A DNA stretch of 64,000 nt from NCBI RefSeq assembly GCF_945957345.1, contig NZ_CAMFKW010000007.1, positions 62,001-126,000 on the forward strand. The letters run 5' to 3'. Made by a program: the position numbers and the translations under genes. Source of the DNA: an uncultured Allobosea sp. (GTDB lineage: Bacteria > Pseudomonadota > Alphaproteobacteria > Rhizobiales > Beijerinckiaceae). Of the stretch, positions 46,165-55,493 are shown piece after piece; the first letter of the stretch is position 1, and every line of letters starts with the position of its first letter. The notes beneath the pieces were generated by a model that saw only the letters and a program-made list of their open reading frames with translations, ran no database searches and was not told the DNA's origin.

Positions 46165-46956
46165 ATGTCAGATGCTTCCGATTCCGTTCAATTGAACCAT
46201 GACGGGGGCGTCGCGATCCTGACTCTGAACCGGCCGACGGTGCTGAACGCCATCGATGCGCCCATGGCCGAACGCTTTCTCGCGCAGGTCAAAGCGATCG
46301 CGGCCCGCGATGATGTCCGCGCCATCCTTTTGCAGGGCAATGGCCGAGCCTTCTGCGCCGGCGGCGACGTCTCCCGGTTTCTGGCGAGCAGCGATATTGC
46401 AGCGGGTATCGAGGCGATCATGGCGCCGCTACACGAAGCGCTCCGCCTGCTCGATGCCCTGCCGCAACCCTCTGTCGCCTGCATGCAAGGCGCCGTCGCC
46501 GGCGGCGGCTTCAGCCTCGCGCTCGCCTGCGACCTCGCCGTTGCGGCGGACGATGCCCGCTTCACCATGGCCTATGCCCGGATCGGCGCGACGCCCGATC
46601 TCGGCGGGACCTATCGGCTCGCCCGCCTCGTCGGCCAGCGCAAGGCGCGCGAGATCGCGCTGCTGGCCGAGACCTTCGGCGCGGGCGAGGCGCTCGGCTT
46701 CGGCCTCGTCAATCGGGTCGTGCCAGCCGCTTCGGCACGCGACGAGGCCGTCGCGCTGGCCCGCAAGCTCGCGGCGGGGCCGACCGGCGCCTATGGCCGC
46801 ATCCGCACACTGCTGGCCGAGGCTCCGGATGCCGATCTCGCTGATCATCTCGATGCGGAGCGCGATGCCTTCCGCGCGACGACCGCCACCGCCGATTTCC
46901 GCGAAGGCGTGACGGCCTTCCTCGAAAAGCGCCCCGCCGCTTTTGTCGGCCGGTGA
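46165..46956 (+). CDS. enoyl-CoA hydratase/isomerase family protein
   Basis: A 263-residue crotonase-fold enzyme. Oxyanion-hole segments are GNGRAFCAGGDVSRFL and MQGAVAGGGFSLALACDLAV. The first catalytic Glu position of true hydratases (usually in AVAGGG.E) is not conserved here: the sequence is AGGGFSLA. Isomerase or other crotonase activity is therefore as likely as hydration. It is 15 bases upstream of a transglutaminase-like gene and the two may be co-expressed. Confidence 0.88.
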   Translation: MSDASDSVQLNHDGGVAILTLNRPTVLNAIDAPMAERFLAQVKAIAARDDVRAILLQGNGRAFCAGGDVSRFLASSDIAAGIEAIMAPLHEALRLLDALPQPSVACMQGAVAGGGFSLALACDLAVAADDARFTMAYARIGATPDLGGTYRLARLVGQRKAREIALLAETFGAGEALGFGLVNRVVPAASARDEAVALARKLAAGPTGAYGRIRTLLAEAPDADLADHLDAERDAFRATTATADFREGVTAFLEKRPAAFVGR

Positions 46957-46970
46957 ATGGAGAGCCCGCG

Positions 46971-47639
46971 ATGCAGGACAGCCAGCGCACGCTTTTCCTG
47001 AGCCCGGCGGAATTCGTCGACAGCGACCATCCGGCCGTGATCGCCGAAGCCGGGCTCCTGACGAAGGGCGTCGTCGATCGCGCCGAACAGGCGCGAATCC
47101 TCTACGATCGCGTTCGCGACGGCATCCGTTACGATCCTTATCGCGATTTCCACGATCCCCGGACCTATCGCGCCAGTGCGGTGCTGGAGGCCGGAATCGG
47201 CTATTGCGTGGGCAAGGCGGCATTGCTCGCGGCCTTGTGCCGCGCCGTCGGCATTCCCGCGCGGGTGGGGCTCGCCGATGTCCGCAACCACCTGGCGACG
47301 TCGCGCCTGCTGGAAGCGGTCGGCACGGACGTTTTCGCCTATCACGGCTATACCGAGCTGCACCTGGATGGCGGCTGGCTCAAGGCCTCGCCCACTTTCA
47401 ATGCGAGCCTGTGCGAGAAGCTCGGCGTCGCAGTGCTGTCGTTCGACGGGCGGCAGGACGCCGTGCTCCAGAGCTTCGACCGGCAGGGCCGCAGCTTCAT
47501 GAGCTATCTCGCCGAGCATGGCAGCTTCTTCGACGTGCCCGTGAAGTTCCTCATCAGCGAGATGTCGCGGCTCTATCCGAAGCTCTGCGTGCCCGGTGGC
47601 CTGCGCGGCACCAGCATGGAGCAGGAAGCTCGCGCCTGA
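46971..47639 (+). CDS. transglutaminase-like cysteine peptidase-fold protein
   Basis: A 222-residue protein with the transglutaminase-like core: GIGYCVGKAALLAALCRAVG with the catalytic C79, FAYHGYTELHL with H125, and DGGWLKASPTFN supplying the Asp. The ATG at 46971 is preceded by ggagag, whereas a GTG at 46953 would overlap the previous stop. Bacterial members of this type are mostly uncharacterised and are thought to hydrolyse or transfer amide bonds. No signal peptide is seen, so it is probably cytoplasmic. Confidence 0.85.
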   Translation: MQDSQRTLFLSPAEFVDSDHPAVIAEAGLLTKGVVDRAEQARILYDRVRDGIRYDPYRDFHDPRTYRASAVLEAGIGYCVGKAALLAALCRAVGIPARVGLADVRNHLATSRLLEAVGTDVFAYHGYTELHLDGGWLKASPTFNASLCEKLGVAVLSFDGRQDAVLQSFDRQGRSFMSYLAEHGSFFDVPVKFLISEMSRLYPKLCVPGGLRGTSMEQEARA

Positions 47640-47737
47640 GCGATCTCACCTTTGCGTGTGCGCTGCACAAACCCCTCGTCAAATTGCCGTAATCCGACAT
47701 ATGATAAGCAGGCTTACGGTTGGGAGGCCTGTCAATA

Positions 47738-48208
47738 ATGAAGCGACCCCTGCGGCGGGAACTCGTGTTCCAGCTCGTCGAGACCTCACGGCTGCTGCGG
47801 ACCTATGTCGAGCAGCGGGCGCGTCAGCATGGCACGACGCGGGCGCAGTGGGGGGTGATGTCGCGTTTGCGGCGGCAGGAGGGGCTCAATCAGGCCGCGC
47901 TCGCCGAGCAGATGGACCTGCAGCCCATTTCGCTCGCGCGCCTGCTCGACCGCCTGCAGAATCAGAACCTGATTGAGCGCCGCGAAGACCCGGCCGATCG
48001 CCGGGCCTATCGCCTCTACCTCACGCCGGAAGGCCGATCGCTCGTCGACGATCTCGATGCCGTGCGGAGCGACATCGCCCATGAAGTGCTGGGCGATGTC
48101 GACGAGACATCGATCCTGTCCGCGCTCGACACGCTCTCCGCGATCCGCGAGCAGACCCGAACCCGAACCGAAGACAAGGCCCCGGCTTCCGCCGGCCATG
48201 CCGCCTGA
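47738..48208 (+). CDS. MarR family transcriptional regulator of the RND efflux operon
   Basis: A 156-residue winged-helix regulator. LNQAALAEQMDLQPISLARL is the recognition region and LIERREDPADRRAYRLYLTP the wing, typical MarR. A ribosome site (gggagg) lies about 11 bases before the ATG. An inverted repeat CCGTAA (47687-47692) / TTACGG (47714-47719) upstream is a possible operator. It sits 15 bases before an RND adaptor and permease gene pair, and so most likely represses them. Confidence 0.9.
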   Translation: MKRPLRRELVFQLVETSRLLRTYVEQRARQHGTTRAQWGVMSRLRRQEGLNQAALAEQMDLQPISLARLLDRLQNQNLIERREDPADRRAYRLYLTPEGRSLVDDLDAVRSDIAHEVLGDVDETSILSALDTLSAIREQTRTRTEDKAPASAGHAA

Positions 48209-48223
48209 GCAAGTGGACAGACA

Positions 48224-49417
48224 ATGAAGCGTTCAGGATTGGTGACCGGCGTCGTCATCGCCGGCCTTGTTGCGGGCGGGATCTGGCATTGGCGCGGGCG
48301 TACGCCGGAAGCGGCGCAAACCGCGCGTGCCGGCCGCGGCGACGGCGGAGCGGTTTCGGTGATCTCGGCAGCTGCGATCCAGGCGGATTTCCCGGTGCGC
48401 AAGCACGCCATCGGCTTCGTCGAGACGCCGGCGAGCGTCCTCGTGCGCTCGCGCATCGACAGTCAGATCATGACGCAGAACGTCGTCGACGGGCAGTTCG
48501 TCAAGGCCGGCGATCTGCTCTTCACCCTCGACGATCGCGACATCAAGGCCCAGATCGCCAAGGACGAGGCGATGTTGGCTCGGGACGAGGCGACCCATAC
48601 CCGCAACCTCGCCGATCTCGAGCGCTACAAGCAGCTCTTGGCGCGCAATGCCGGCACCCAGGTGCAGGTCGACCAGGCGATCGCCGACGAGAAGAGCTCC
48701 GCCGCCAACATCCAGGGCGATCATGCGACGCTGGACGCGGACCGGCTCAAGCTGGGTTATACCCGCATCACCGCGCCGATCGATGGCCGCGTCGGTTCGG
48801 TGCAGGTCACGCCCGGCAATCTCGTCAATGCTACCGGCAATAACAGCGGCACCAGCCTCGTCACCATCACCCAGATGAAGCCGCTGCGTGTCTCCTTCGC
48901 TCTGCCCGAGAGCGAATTGCCGACCTTGCAGGGGGCGCTCGCCGCGGCCAAGGCCGTGCCGGTGACGGCGCGGGTCCCGAATTCCGGCCGCCCGGCGGCC
49001 GAGGGCAAGCTCAACTTCGTCGATTCCACCGTGGACATCACGTCCGGGACGATCACCGCCAAGGCCGCCTTCGCCAATGACGATCTCACCCTCTGGCCCG
49101 GGCAATATGTCGATGTCGAGATCATCCCCGATACCCTGGCCGGGGTCACGGTGATCCCGACTGTCGCCGTGCAGACGGGGCAGAAAGGGCCTTACGCCTT
49201 CGTCGTGAAGCCGGATTCAACCGTGGATCTCCGGCAGATCAAGGTCGCGCTCAACGACGGTGACCGCACGGCGGTGACCGAGGGCATCGCCCCGGGCGAG
49301 CGTGTCGTCATCGACGGCCAGATGCGGCTGAAGCAGGGCACGCCTGTGCGCGAGCGGGCGGCCACGGGCGACAAGCCGCCACAGGCGACGCCGGTTGCAG
49401 AAGGCGCACGCTCATGA
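48224..49417 (+). CDS. RND efflux periplasmic adaptor subunit (AcrA/MexA type)
   Basis: A 397-residue membrane-fusion protein. An N-terminal membrane anchor (LVTGVVIAGLVAGGIWHW) is followed by a barrel-sandwich domain (SRIDSQIMTQNVVDGQFVKA, then LLFTLDDRDIKAQIAKDEAM), an alpha-helical hairpin rich in charged residues and RITAPIDGRVGSVQVTPGN. It bridges the inner-membrane pump to an outer-membrane channel. The gene overlaps the permease start by 4 bases. No outer-membrane factor gene is present nearby. Confidence 0.93.
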   Translation: MKRSGLVTGVVIAGLVAGGIWHWRGRTPEAAQTARAGRGDGGAVSVISAAAIQADFPVRKHAIGFVETPASVLVRSRIDSQIMTQNVVDGQFVKAGDLLFTLDDRDIKAQIAKDEAMLARDEATHTRNLADLERYKQLLARNAGTQVQVDQAIADEKSSAANIQGDHATLDADRLKLGYTRITAPIDGRVGSVQVTPGNLVNATGNNSGTSLVTITQMKPLRVSFALPESELPTLQGALAAAKAVPVTARVPNSGRPAAEGKLNFVDSTVDITSGTITAKAAFANDDLTLWPGQYVDVEIIPDTLAGVTVIPTVAVQTGQKGPYAFVVKPDSTVDLRQIKVALNDGDRTAVTEGIAPGERVVIDGQMRLKQGTPVRERAATGDKPPQATPVAEGARS

Positions 49418-52400
49418 ACGTCTCCGGTTTCTGTATCCGCCACCCTGTCGCGACCATCCTGATGTCGGTCTCGCTGGTCCTGGCGGGGCTGTTCGCCTGG
49501 CGCTTCCTGCCGGTCGCGGCGCTGCCGCGCGCCGAGTTCCCCGTCGTCAACGTCTTCGCCCAATTGCCCGGCGCCTCGCCCGACACGATGGCGACCTCGG
49601 TCGCGACGCCGCTGATCAAGCAGTTCGGCACCATCGCCGGCATCGACTCGATCTCGACCATCAACTCGCAAGGGGCGACCTCGATCGCGATTCAGTTCGT
49701 GCTGAACCGCAATATCGACGCCGCCGCTGCCGATGTTCAGGCCGCGATCACCCGCACACAGCGGCAATTGCCGATCGAGATGACGACCCCGCCGAGCTAT
49801 CGCAAGGTGAATCCGGCCGATGCGCCGATCATCCTGCTGGCGCTGAAGAGCGATGTGGTGCCGCTCTCGCAGCTCGATGCCTTCGCCCAGCAGGTGATCT
49901 CGCCGGCACTCTCCACCGTCGACGGTGTTGCCCAGGTGCTGATCTGGGGCAGCCAGAAATACGCGGTGCGCATCCAGATCGACCCGACGGCGCTCGCAGC
50001 GCGCGGCATTGGCCTCGACGAGTTGCAGGCGGCGATCACCGCGACCAACGCCAATACGCCGGTCGGCACGCTCCAGAACACGGCCCAGCAGCTCACCATT
50101 CAGGCGCAGACGCAGCTCGCCAATGCAGAGCAGTTCACCAATGTCATCATCACCACGCGCTCGGGCAAGCCGGTCCGGCTCGGCGACGTCGCCAAGGTGA
50201 TCGACTCCGTCGAAAATACGCAGACCCGCAGCACCTATGACGGCACGCCCGCGATCGTGCTCGCCGTACAACGCCAGCCCGACGCCAACACCGTCGAGGT
50301 CGTCGATCGCGTCAAGGCGATGCTTCCCGCCTTCGAAGCCCAGTTGCCGGCCGCGGCTTCGCTCTCGCTGCTGAACGACCGCTCGACCTCGATCCGCCAA
50401 GCCGTGGAGGACGTGCAGTTCACGCTGATGCTGACCATCGCGCTGGTCATCATGGTGATCTTCGTCTTCCTGCGCCGGGTCGCGGCGACCTTCATCCCCG
50501 CGGTCGCAGTGCCGATCTCGATCATCGCCACGCTGGCGGCGATGTACATGCTCAATTTCTCGATCGACAACATCTCGCTGCTGGGGCTCACGCTCTCTGT
50601 CGGCCTCGTCGTCGACGATGCCATCGTCATGCTCGAGAACATCGTCCGCCACATGGAAGAGGACGGCCTCTCCGCCTACGAGGCCTCGCTCAAGGGGGCG
50701 GGCGAGATCGGCTTCACCATCATCTCGATCTCGCTCTCGCTGGTCGCGGTCTTCATCCCCGTGCTGCTGATGGGCGGCGTCATCGGCCGCATCTTCAACG
50801 AATTCGCGGTGGTGGTGACGGTCTCGATCCTCGCCTCCGCCTTCGTTTCGCTGACGCTGACACCGATGCTCTGCTCGCGTCTCCTCTCCGGCTATTCCGA
50901 GCATCATCAGGAGAACGCGCTCGGGCGCCTGCTGGAAAAGGGCTTCGACAAGCTGCTCGCCGGCTATGATGCAGGCCTGAAACTCTGCCTGCGCTTTCAG
51001 CCGCTGGTGCTTCTCGCCTTCTTCCTGACCATGGGTGGCAGCGTCTGGCTGCTCCAGAGCGCGCCGAAGGGCTTCTTTCCGCAAGAGGATATCGGCCAGC
51101 TCTCGGTCTCGACCGAGGCGCGGCAGGACATCTCCTTCGATGCGATGCTGAAGCTGCAATCCGAGGTTGCCGACATCTTCCGCAAGTCGCCCTATGTCGC
51201 GCATGTCGCTTCGTCGGTCGGCGGCAATGGCAGCGGCGGCAGCGCGCTCAATTCCGGGCGCCTCTTCGTCGAGTTGAAGCGATTGGACGAGCGCCCCAAG
51301 CTGCAGCAGGTTCTCTCTTCACTGCGCCGTGACCTCGGCCAGGTGGCGGGCATCAACGCCTATATGGTTCCCGTCCAGAACTTGAACATCGGCGCGCGTT
51401 CCTCCAAGAGCCAGTACCAGCTCGTCGTGCAGGGGCTTGACCAGGGACTGATGAACGATTGGGCCATGCGCCTGGCCGACGCGATGAGCCGCGACCGCAC
51501 TGTCTTCGCCGACGTCACCACCGATCTCCAGAACAACGCCTTGCAGGCGACCGTCATCATCGATCGCGACAAGGCCAATGCGCTCGGCATCGGCTCGGAC
51601 ATCCTGCGCTCGACGCTTTATTCCGGCTTCGGCGTCCGTCAGGTCTCGACGATCTACACGGCCGGCGACAGTTACGAGGTCGTGGTCGAGTTCAATCCGA
51701 ACGAGCACTGGACTCCCGAGCGGCTGAACGCCATCCGCGTACGCACCAAGTCCGGCACTCTGGTGCCTCTCGGCGCCATCGCCCGCATCGAGCGCACGGC
51801 CGGACAGCTCACGGTCAACCAGCTCGGCCAGCTTCCGGCGGTGACGATCTCCTACAACTTGCCGGCCGGCGTCGCGCTCGGCGACAGCGTCCTGCGCATC
51901 GAGGCGATCAAGGACCAGCTCAACCTGCCCAAGTCGATCACGACCACGCTCGCCGGCACGGCCAAGACCTTCCAGGACTCGCTGGCAAACCAGGGGCTGC
52001 TGATCGCCGGCGCGATCCTGACCATCTACATCGTGCTCGGCATCCTCTACGAGAGCTTCATCCACCCGCTGACGATCCTGACCGGCCTGCCGTCGGCGGC
52101 GGTCGGCGCGCTGGGGGCGCTGAGGTTGTTCGACCTCGAGCTCTCCGTCATTGCGATCATCGGCCTGCTGATGCTGATCGGCATCGTCAAGAAGAACGCG
52201 ATCATGATGATCGACGTGGCACTGGTGCTCAGGCGCGAGGGCCTATCGGCGCAGGAGGCGATACACAAGGCCTGCGTGATGCGTTTCCGGCCGATCCTGA
52301 TGACGACGCTGGCGGCGCTGATGGGCACCTTGCCGATCGCGCTCGGCGCGGGCGCCAGCGCGGAACTGCGCCAGCCGCTCGGCATCGCGGTGGTCGGCGG

Positions 52401-52542
52401 CCTGATGATCTCGCAAGTGCTGACGCTGTTCATCACGCCCGTCCTGTTCCTCTACATGGACAGGCTCTCGGAAGGGCTGGTGAAGCTCGGCGGCTATGTC
52501 CGCGGCACGAAGCACGAGCCAGTCACGCATCCGGCGGAATAA
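49414..52542 (+). CDS. RND family efflux permease (AcrB/MdtB-like, HAE1)
   Basis: A 1042-residue inner-membrane proton-driven pump with the 12-segment RND layout. The N-terminus FCIRHPVATILMSVSLVLAG is the first helix, LGLTLSVGLVVDDAIVMLEN (TM4) carries the paired aspartates for proton relay, and LLMLIGIVKKNAIMMIDVAL lies in TM10. Two large periplasmic loops are complete. It is coupled to its adaptor and preceded by a MarR regulator. It exports drugs or metabolites via an outer-membrane protein encoded elsewhere. Confidence 0.94.
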   Translation: MNVSGFCIRHPVATILMSVSLVLAGLFAWRFLPVAALPRAEFPVVNVFAQLPGASPDTMATSVATPLIKQFGTIAGIDSISTINSQGATSIAIQFVLNRNIDAAAADVQAAITRTQRQLPIEMTTPPSYRKVNPADAPIILLALKSDVVPLSQLDAFAQQVISPALSTVDGVAQVLIWGSQKYAVRIQIDPTALAARGIGLDELQAAITATNANTPVGTLQNTAQQLTIQAQTQLANAEQFTNVIITTRSGKPVRLGDVAKVIDSVENTQTRSTYDGTPAIVLAVQRQPDANTVEVVDRVKAMLPAFEAQLPAAASLSLLNDRSTSIRQAVEDVQFTLMLTIALVIMVIFVFLRRVAATFIPAVAVPISIIATLAAMYMLNFSIDNISLLGLTLSVGLVVDDAIVMLENIVRHMEEDGLSAYEASLKGAGEIGFTIISISLSLVAVFIPVLLMGGVIGRIFNEFAVVVTVSILASAFVSLTLTPMLCSRLLSGYSEHHQENALGRLLEKGFDKLLAGYDAGLKLCLRFQPLVLLAFFLTMGGSVWLLQSAPKGFFPQEDIGQLSVSTEARQDISFDAMLKLQSEVADIFRKSPYVAHVASSVGGNGSGGSALNSGRLFVELKRLDERPKLQQVLSSLRRDLGQVAGINAYMVPVQNLNIGARSSKSQYQLVVQGLDQGLMNDWAMRLADAMSRDRTVFADVTTDLQNNALQATVIIDRDKANALGIGSDILRSTLYSGFGVRQVSTIYTAGDSYEVVVEFNPNEHWTPERLNAIRVRTKSGTLVPLGAIARIERTAGQLTVNQLGQLPAVTISYNLPAGVALGDSVLRIEAIKDQLNLPKSITTTLAGTAKTFQDSLANQGLLIAGAILTIYIVLGILYESFIHPLTILTGLPSAAVGALGALRLFDLELSVIAIIGLLMLIGIVKKNAIMMIDVALVLRREGLSAQEAIHKACVMRFRPILMTTLAALMGTLPIALGAGASAELRQPLGIAVVGGLMISQVLTLFITPVLFLYMDRLSEGLVKLGGYVRGTKHEPVTHPAE

Positions 52543-52585
52543 CAGAGGCGTCCCCGCTGCCGTTTTCCGATAAAGGCGCGAACAG

Positions 52586-52745
52586 CGCGGGGAACCCTCT
52601 CCCGGAGGGAGAGGGCAGGGTGAGGGGTCGGCCGCTCACCGTGTTTGCTGTGAGGTGGTCGCTGCGCGGTGAGGCTCGTACCAACTGGTCAAACGGCCTA
52701 CACCTCACCCCTGCCACTCTCCTTACAGGAGAGGGGTTCCCCGCG
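52586..52745. repeat. 160-bp imperfect palindromic element between convergent genes
   Basis: CGCGGGGAACCCTCTCC (from 52586) is mirrored by GGAGAGGGGTTCCCCGCG (ending 52745), and AGGGCAGGGTGAGG by CCTCACCCCTGCC (from 52702). A divergent centre remains. It lies in the 289-base gap between the RND permease and aspartokinase genes. Its arms resemble dispersed palindromes in Rhizobiales. The rest of the gap has no gene. Confidence 0.7.
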
Positions 52746-52831
52746 CTGCCGGCGCTTCTCTGGGGGAGGTTGTGACCCGGGAGCGCACCGCTATACGGAA
52801 TCTCAGGACGACGCCGAGGCTTATCGTCGCC

Positions 52832-54070
52832 TCAGGCCGCATCCAGCCCGTAGAGCGAGTGCAGGGTGCGCACCGCGAGCTCGGTATAGGCCGAGTCGAT
52901 CAGCACCGAGAACTTGATCTCGGAGGTCGTGATCGCCCGGATGTTGATCCCCTTCTCGGCCAGCGCCCGGAAGGCGCGCGCCGCCACGCCTGCATGCGAG
53001 CGCATGCCGACGCCGATCGCGGAGATCTTCACCACGTCGGTCGCACCCTGGATCTCCTGGTAGGAGATCACGTCGTGCTTGCTCTCGAGCAGCGTCCTGG
53101 CGCGCTCGTAATCGGCCGTCGGCACGGTGAAGGTGATGTCGGTGGTCGCCTGGTCGTCCGAGACGACCTGGATGATCATGTCGACATTGATATTGGCATC
53201 GGCGAGCGGGCCGAAGATCGCCGCGGCGACGCCGGGCTTGTCGGCCACGCGGCGGAGGGTGATCTGGGCTTCGTCCCGGGAGAAGGCGATGCCGGTGACG
53301 ATCTGCTGTTCCACGATGTCGTCCTCGTCGCAGATGAGGGTGCCAGGATTGGGGTTTTCGGGGTCGTCGAAGGAGGAGCGCACATAGGTCGGCACGCGCT
53401 GCGTCATGGCGATCTCGACCGAGCGCACCTGCAGCACCTTGGAGCCGAGCGAGGCCATTTCGAGCATTTCCTCGAACGAGACCTTGTCCATGCGCCTCGC
53501 CTTCGGGACGATGCGCGGGTCGGTGGTGTAGACGCCGTCGACATCGGTGTAGATGTCGCAGCGATCGGCCTTGAGCCCGGCGGCGAGCGCTACCGCGCTG
53601 GTGTCGGAGCCGCCGCGGCCGAGCGTGACGATGCGGTGCGTGCGCGGGTTGACGCCCTGGAAGCCGGAGCAGACTGCGATTTCGCGATTGCGGTCGAAGC
53701 CCGCGAGGATGCCGGCACCGTCGACGCTCTCGATCCGGGCCGAGCCATGCGCGTCGGAACCGTAGAGCGGGATCTGCCAGCCCTGCCAGGAACGCGCCGG
53801 CAGGCCCATCTCCTGGAGGACGATCGCCATCAGCCCGGAGGTGACCTGCTCGCCCGAGGCGACGACGGTGTCGTACTCGGCATGGTCGAAGAAGGGCGCC
53901 GCTTCCTTGCACCAGGCGACGAGCTCGTTGGTCTTGCCCGACATCGCGGAGACGACGACCGCGACCTGATGGCCGGCGTCGAACTCGCGTTTGACGTGGC
54001 GCGCCGCGTTCTTGATCCGCTCGACAGTGGCGACAGAGGTGCCGCCGAATTTCATCACCAGACGGGCCAT
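52832..54070 (-). CDS. lysC: aspartate kinase LysC
   Basis: A 412-residue aspartokinase, the first step to lysine, threonine and methionine. The N-terminal kinase domain has MARLVMKFGGTSVATVERI, VVSAMSGKTNELV and LGRGGSDTSAVALAAGLKAD. A C-terminal pair of ACT domains (VSDDQATTDITFTV, then KISAIGVGMRSHAGVAARAF) gives feedback control. The length fits the lysine-type enzymes. The start at 54070 is fixed by the conserved MARLVMKFGG. It is divergent from ubiG. Confidence 0.95.
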   Translation of the reverse strand: MARLVMKFGGTSVATVERIKNAARHVKREFDAGHQVAVVVSAMSGKTNELVAWCKEAAPFFDHAEYDTVVASGEQVTSGLMAIVLQEMGLPARSWQGWQIPLYGSDAHGSARIESVDGAGILAGFDRNREIAVCSGFQGVNPRTHRIVTLGRGGSDTSAVALAAGLKADRCDIYTDVDGVYTTDPRIVPKARRMDKVSFEEMLEMASLGSKVLQVRSVEIAMTQRVPTYVRSSFDDPENPNPGTLICDEDDIVEQQIVTGIAFSRDEAQITLRRVADKPGVAAAIFGPLADANINVDMIIQVVSDDQATTDITFTVPTADYERARTLLESKHDVISYQEIQGATDVVKISAIGVGMRSHAGVAARAFRALAEKGINIRAITTSEIKFSVLIDSAYTELAVRTLHSLYGLDAA

Positions 54071-54204
54071 GACGGTCTTTTCGATAGCTGTCCCGGCTGG
54101 GGGCCGGGTCGAAACGTCGCCCTCGCACTTGCAGCGGGGCGGGTGTAGATGACGGGCGAGAGGCGCGGTGTCAATGCGGCATCGCATAAGCGAAGGACCG
54201 GTTC

Positions 54205-54966
54205 ATGGCGGCTGCGACCCAGCGCACAGGCTCGACGATCGACCCGGCCGAGGTCGCCCGCTTTGATGCGATCGCCCGCGACTGGTGGGACCCGAAGGGC
54301 CCGATGGCTGTCTTGCACAAGTTCAATCCGGTGCGGCTCGCCTTCGTGCGCGACGAGGCCTGCGCCCATTTCGGGCGCGATCCCAAGCGGATGCGCGCTC
54401 TGGACGGCCTGAGTCTTGTCGATATCGGCTGCGGCGGCGGCGTGCTCTCCGAGCCGCTCGCGCGGCTCGGCGCTGAGGTTGCCGGGCTCGATCCCGCCCT
54501 GACCAATATCGCGGTTGCGCGCGCTCATGCCGAAAAGAGCGGGCTTTCGATCGACTATCGCGAGGAGACGATCGAGGCGGTCGTTGAATCCGGCAAGCGC
54601 TTCGACATCGTGCTCGCCATGGAAGTCGTCGAGCATGTCGCCGATGTCGATGCTTTTGTCGCTGCCTGCTGTGCGGCGGTAAAGCCGGATGGCCTACTGG
54701 TGATGGCGACGCTCAACCGCACGCTGAAATCCTATGCACTGGCGATTGTCGGGGCCGAATATGTCCTGCGCTGGCTGCCGAAAGGCACGCATGATTGGGA
54801 GAAGTTCGTGACGCCGGCCGAGCTCGGCGGCACCATCGAAGGCAACGGCTTCAAGCTGGGAACGCAGACCGGCGTGGTCTTCAACCCGCTCACTGGCCGC
54901 TGGAGTGCATCGCGCGACATGGACGTGAACTACATGCTTGCCGCCAGCCGCAGCGGCGCGGCCTGA
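54205..54966 (+). CDS. ubiG: ubiquinone biosynthesis O-methyltransferase UbiG
   Basis: A 253-residue SAM-dependent methyltransferase that carries out the two O-methylations in ubiquinone synthesis. It shows the N-terminal FDAIARDWWDPKGPMAVLHK, SAM motif I in LVDIGCGGGVLSEPLARLGA, the MEVVEHVADVDAFV post-I segment and the C-terminal TGVVFNPLTGRWSASRDMDV, all diagnostic for UbiG. It is divergent from lysC, an arrangement frequent in alphaproteobacteria. Confidence 0.95.
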   Translation: MAAATQRTGSTIDPAEVARFDAIARDWWDPKGPMAVLHKFNPVRLAFVRDEACAHFGRDPKRMRALDGLSLVDIGCGGGVLSEPLARLGAEVAGLDPALTNIAVARAHAEKSGLSIDYREETIEAVVESGKRFDIVLAMEVVEHVADVDAFVAACCAAVKPDGLLVMATLNRTLKSYALAIVGAEYVLRWLPKGTHDWEKFVTPAELGGTIEGNGFKLGTQTGVVFNPLTGRWSASRDMDVNYMLAASRSGAA

Positions 54967-54969
54967 AGC

Positions 54970-55425
54970 TCAATCTTCCTGTTGGGTGAGCGTTTCGCTT
55001 GCCGTGGCGATCCGCTGCAACAGGTCGGCCGGGAACAGCTCGGCTATCCGGGCCTGGGTCGCGCGCCACGCCGGCAATGCGGCTTGAAGGCGCCTGAGCC
55101 CGCTTTCCGTCGGCCAGACCGCCCGGCGCCTTAGATCCTTCTCCACCGACACGATCTCGATCAGCCCGTCGCGCTCCAGGCCTCTCAGATTGCGAGACAG
55201 TGTGGAAGGATCGAGCCCGGCGCGGGCCGCCAGCGCCGCCATGCGGTCGTCCGCGCTCGTCGCGATCAACGCCATCAATCCGAGCTGTGCGAGGCTGAGC
55301 CCGCTTTCCCTGAGCGCCTCGTCATGAAGCAGCGTCACGCGGCGCGCGGCCTGGCGCAGGCTCAAGCCAGCACAGCCGGCAGCCAGCTCCTGCAACTCCT
55401 TCCGAAATCCGTTCGTCTCCGTCAT
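54970..55425 (-). CDS. MarR family transcriptional regulator
   Basis: A 151-residue winged-helix protein. DDRMAALAARAGLDPSTLSR is the recognition region and LIEIVSVEKDLRRRAVWPTE the wing. A Cys (GCAGLSLRQAARRVT) is present near the N-terminus. It is divergent across 68 bases from a cysteine-synthase-like gene and is likely its regulator through the palindrome at 55443-55454. The Cys might sense oxidation or sulfur species, but this is speculative. Confidence 0.88.
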   Translation of the reverse strand: MTETNGFRKELQELAAGCAGLSLRQAARRVTLLHDEALRESGLSLAQLGLMALIATSADDRMAALAARAGLDPSTLSRNLRGLERDGLIEIVSVEKDLRRRAVWPTESGLRRLQAALPAWRATQARIAELFPADLLQRIATASETLTQQED

Positions 55426-55442
55426 GGCGACTCGGAGTTTAC

Positions 55443-55454
55443 ATGTAGATACAT
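55443..55454. promoter_or_regulatory. candidate MarR operator
   Basis: ATGTA-GA-TACAT is a perfect 5+5 palindrome centred 44-45 bases upstream of the PLP-enzyme start and about 20 bases upstream of the MarR start. It fits the location and AT-rich style of a MarR-type site in a divergent promoter. The assignment is positional only. Confidence 0.4.
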
Positions 55455-55493
55455 TGGTTGCATATACACTGAGTTGCCTTCCTGGGACCTGTC

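Noticed and set aside
49192..51204. Long leftward open frame of about 670 codons
   Set aside because: It is antisense to the RND adaptor and permease genes and rich in R, D, H and E repeats. There is no homology I can see.
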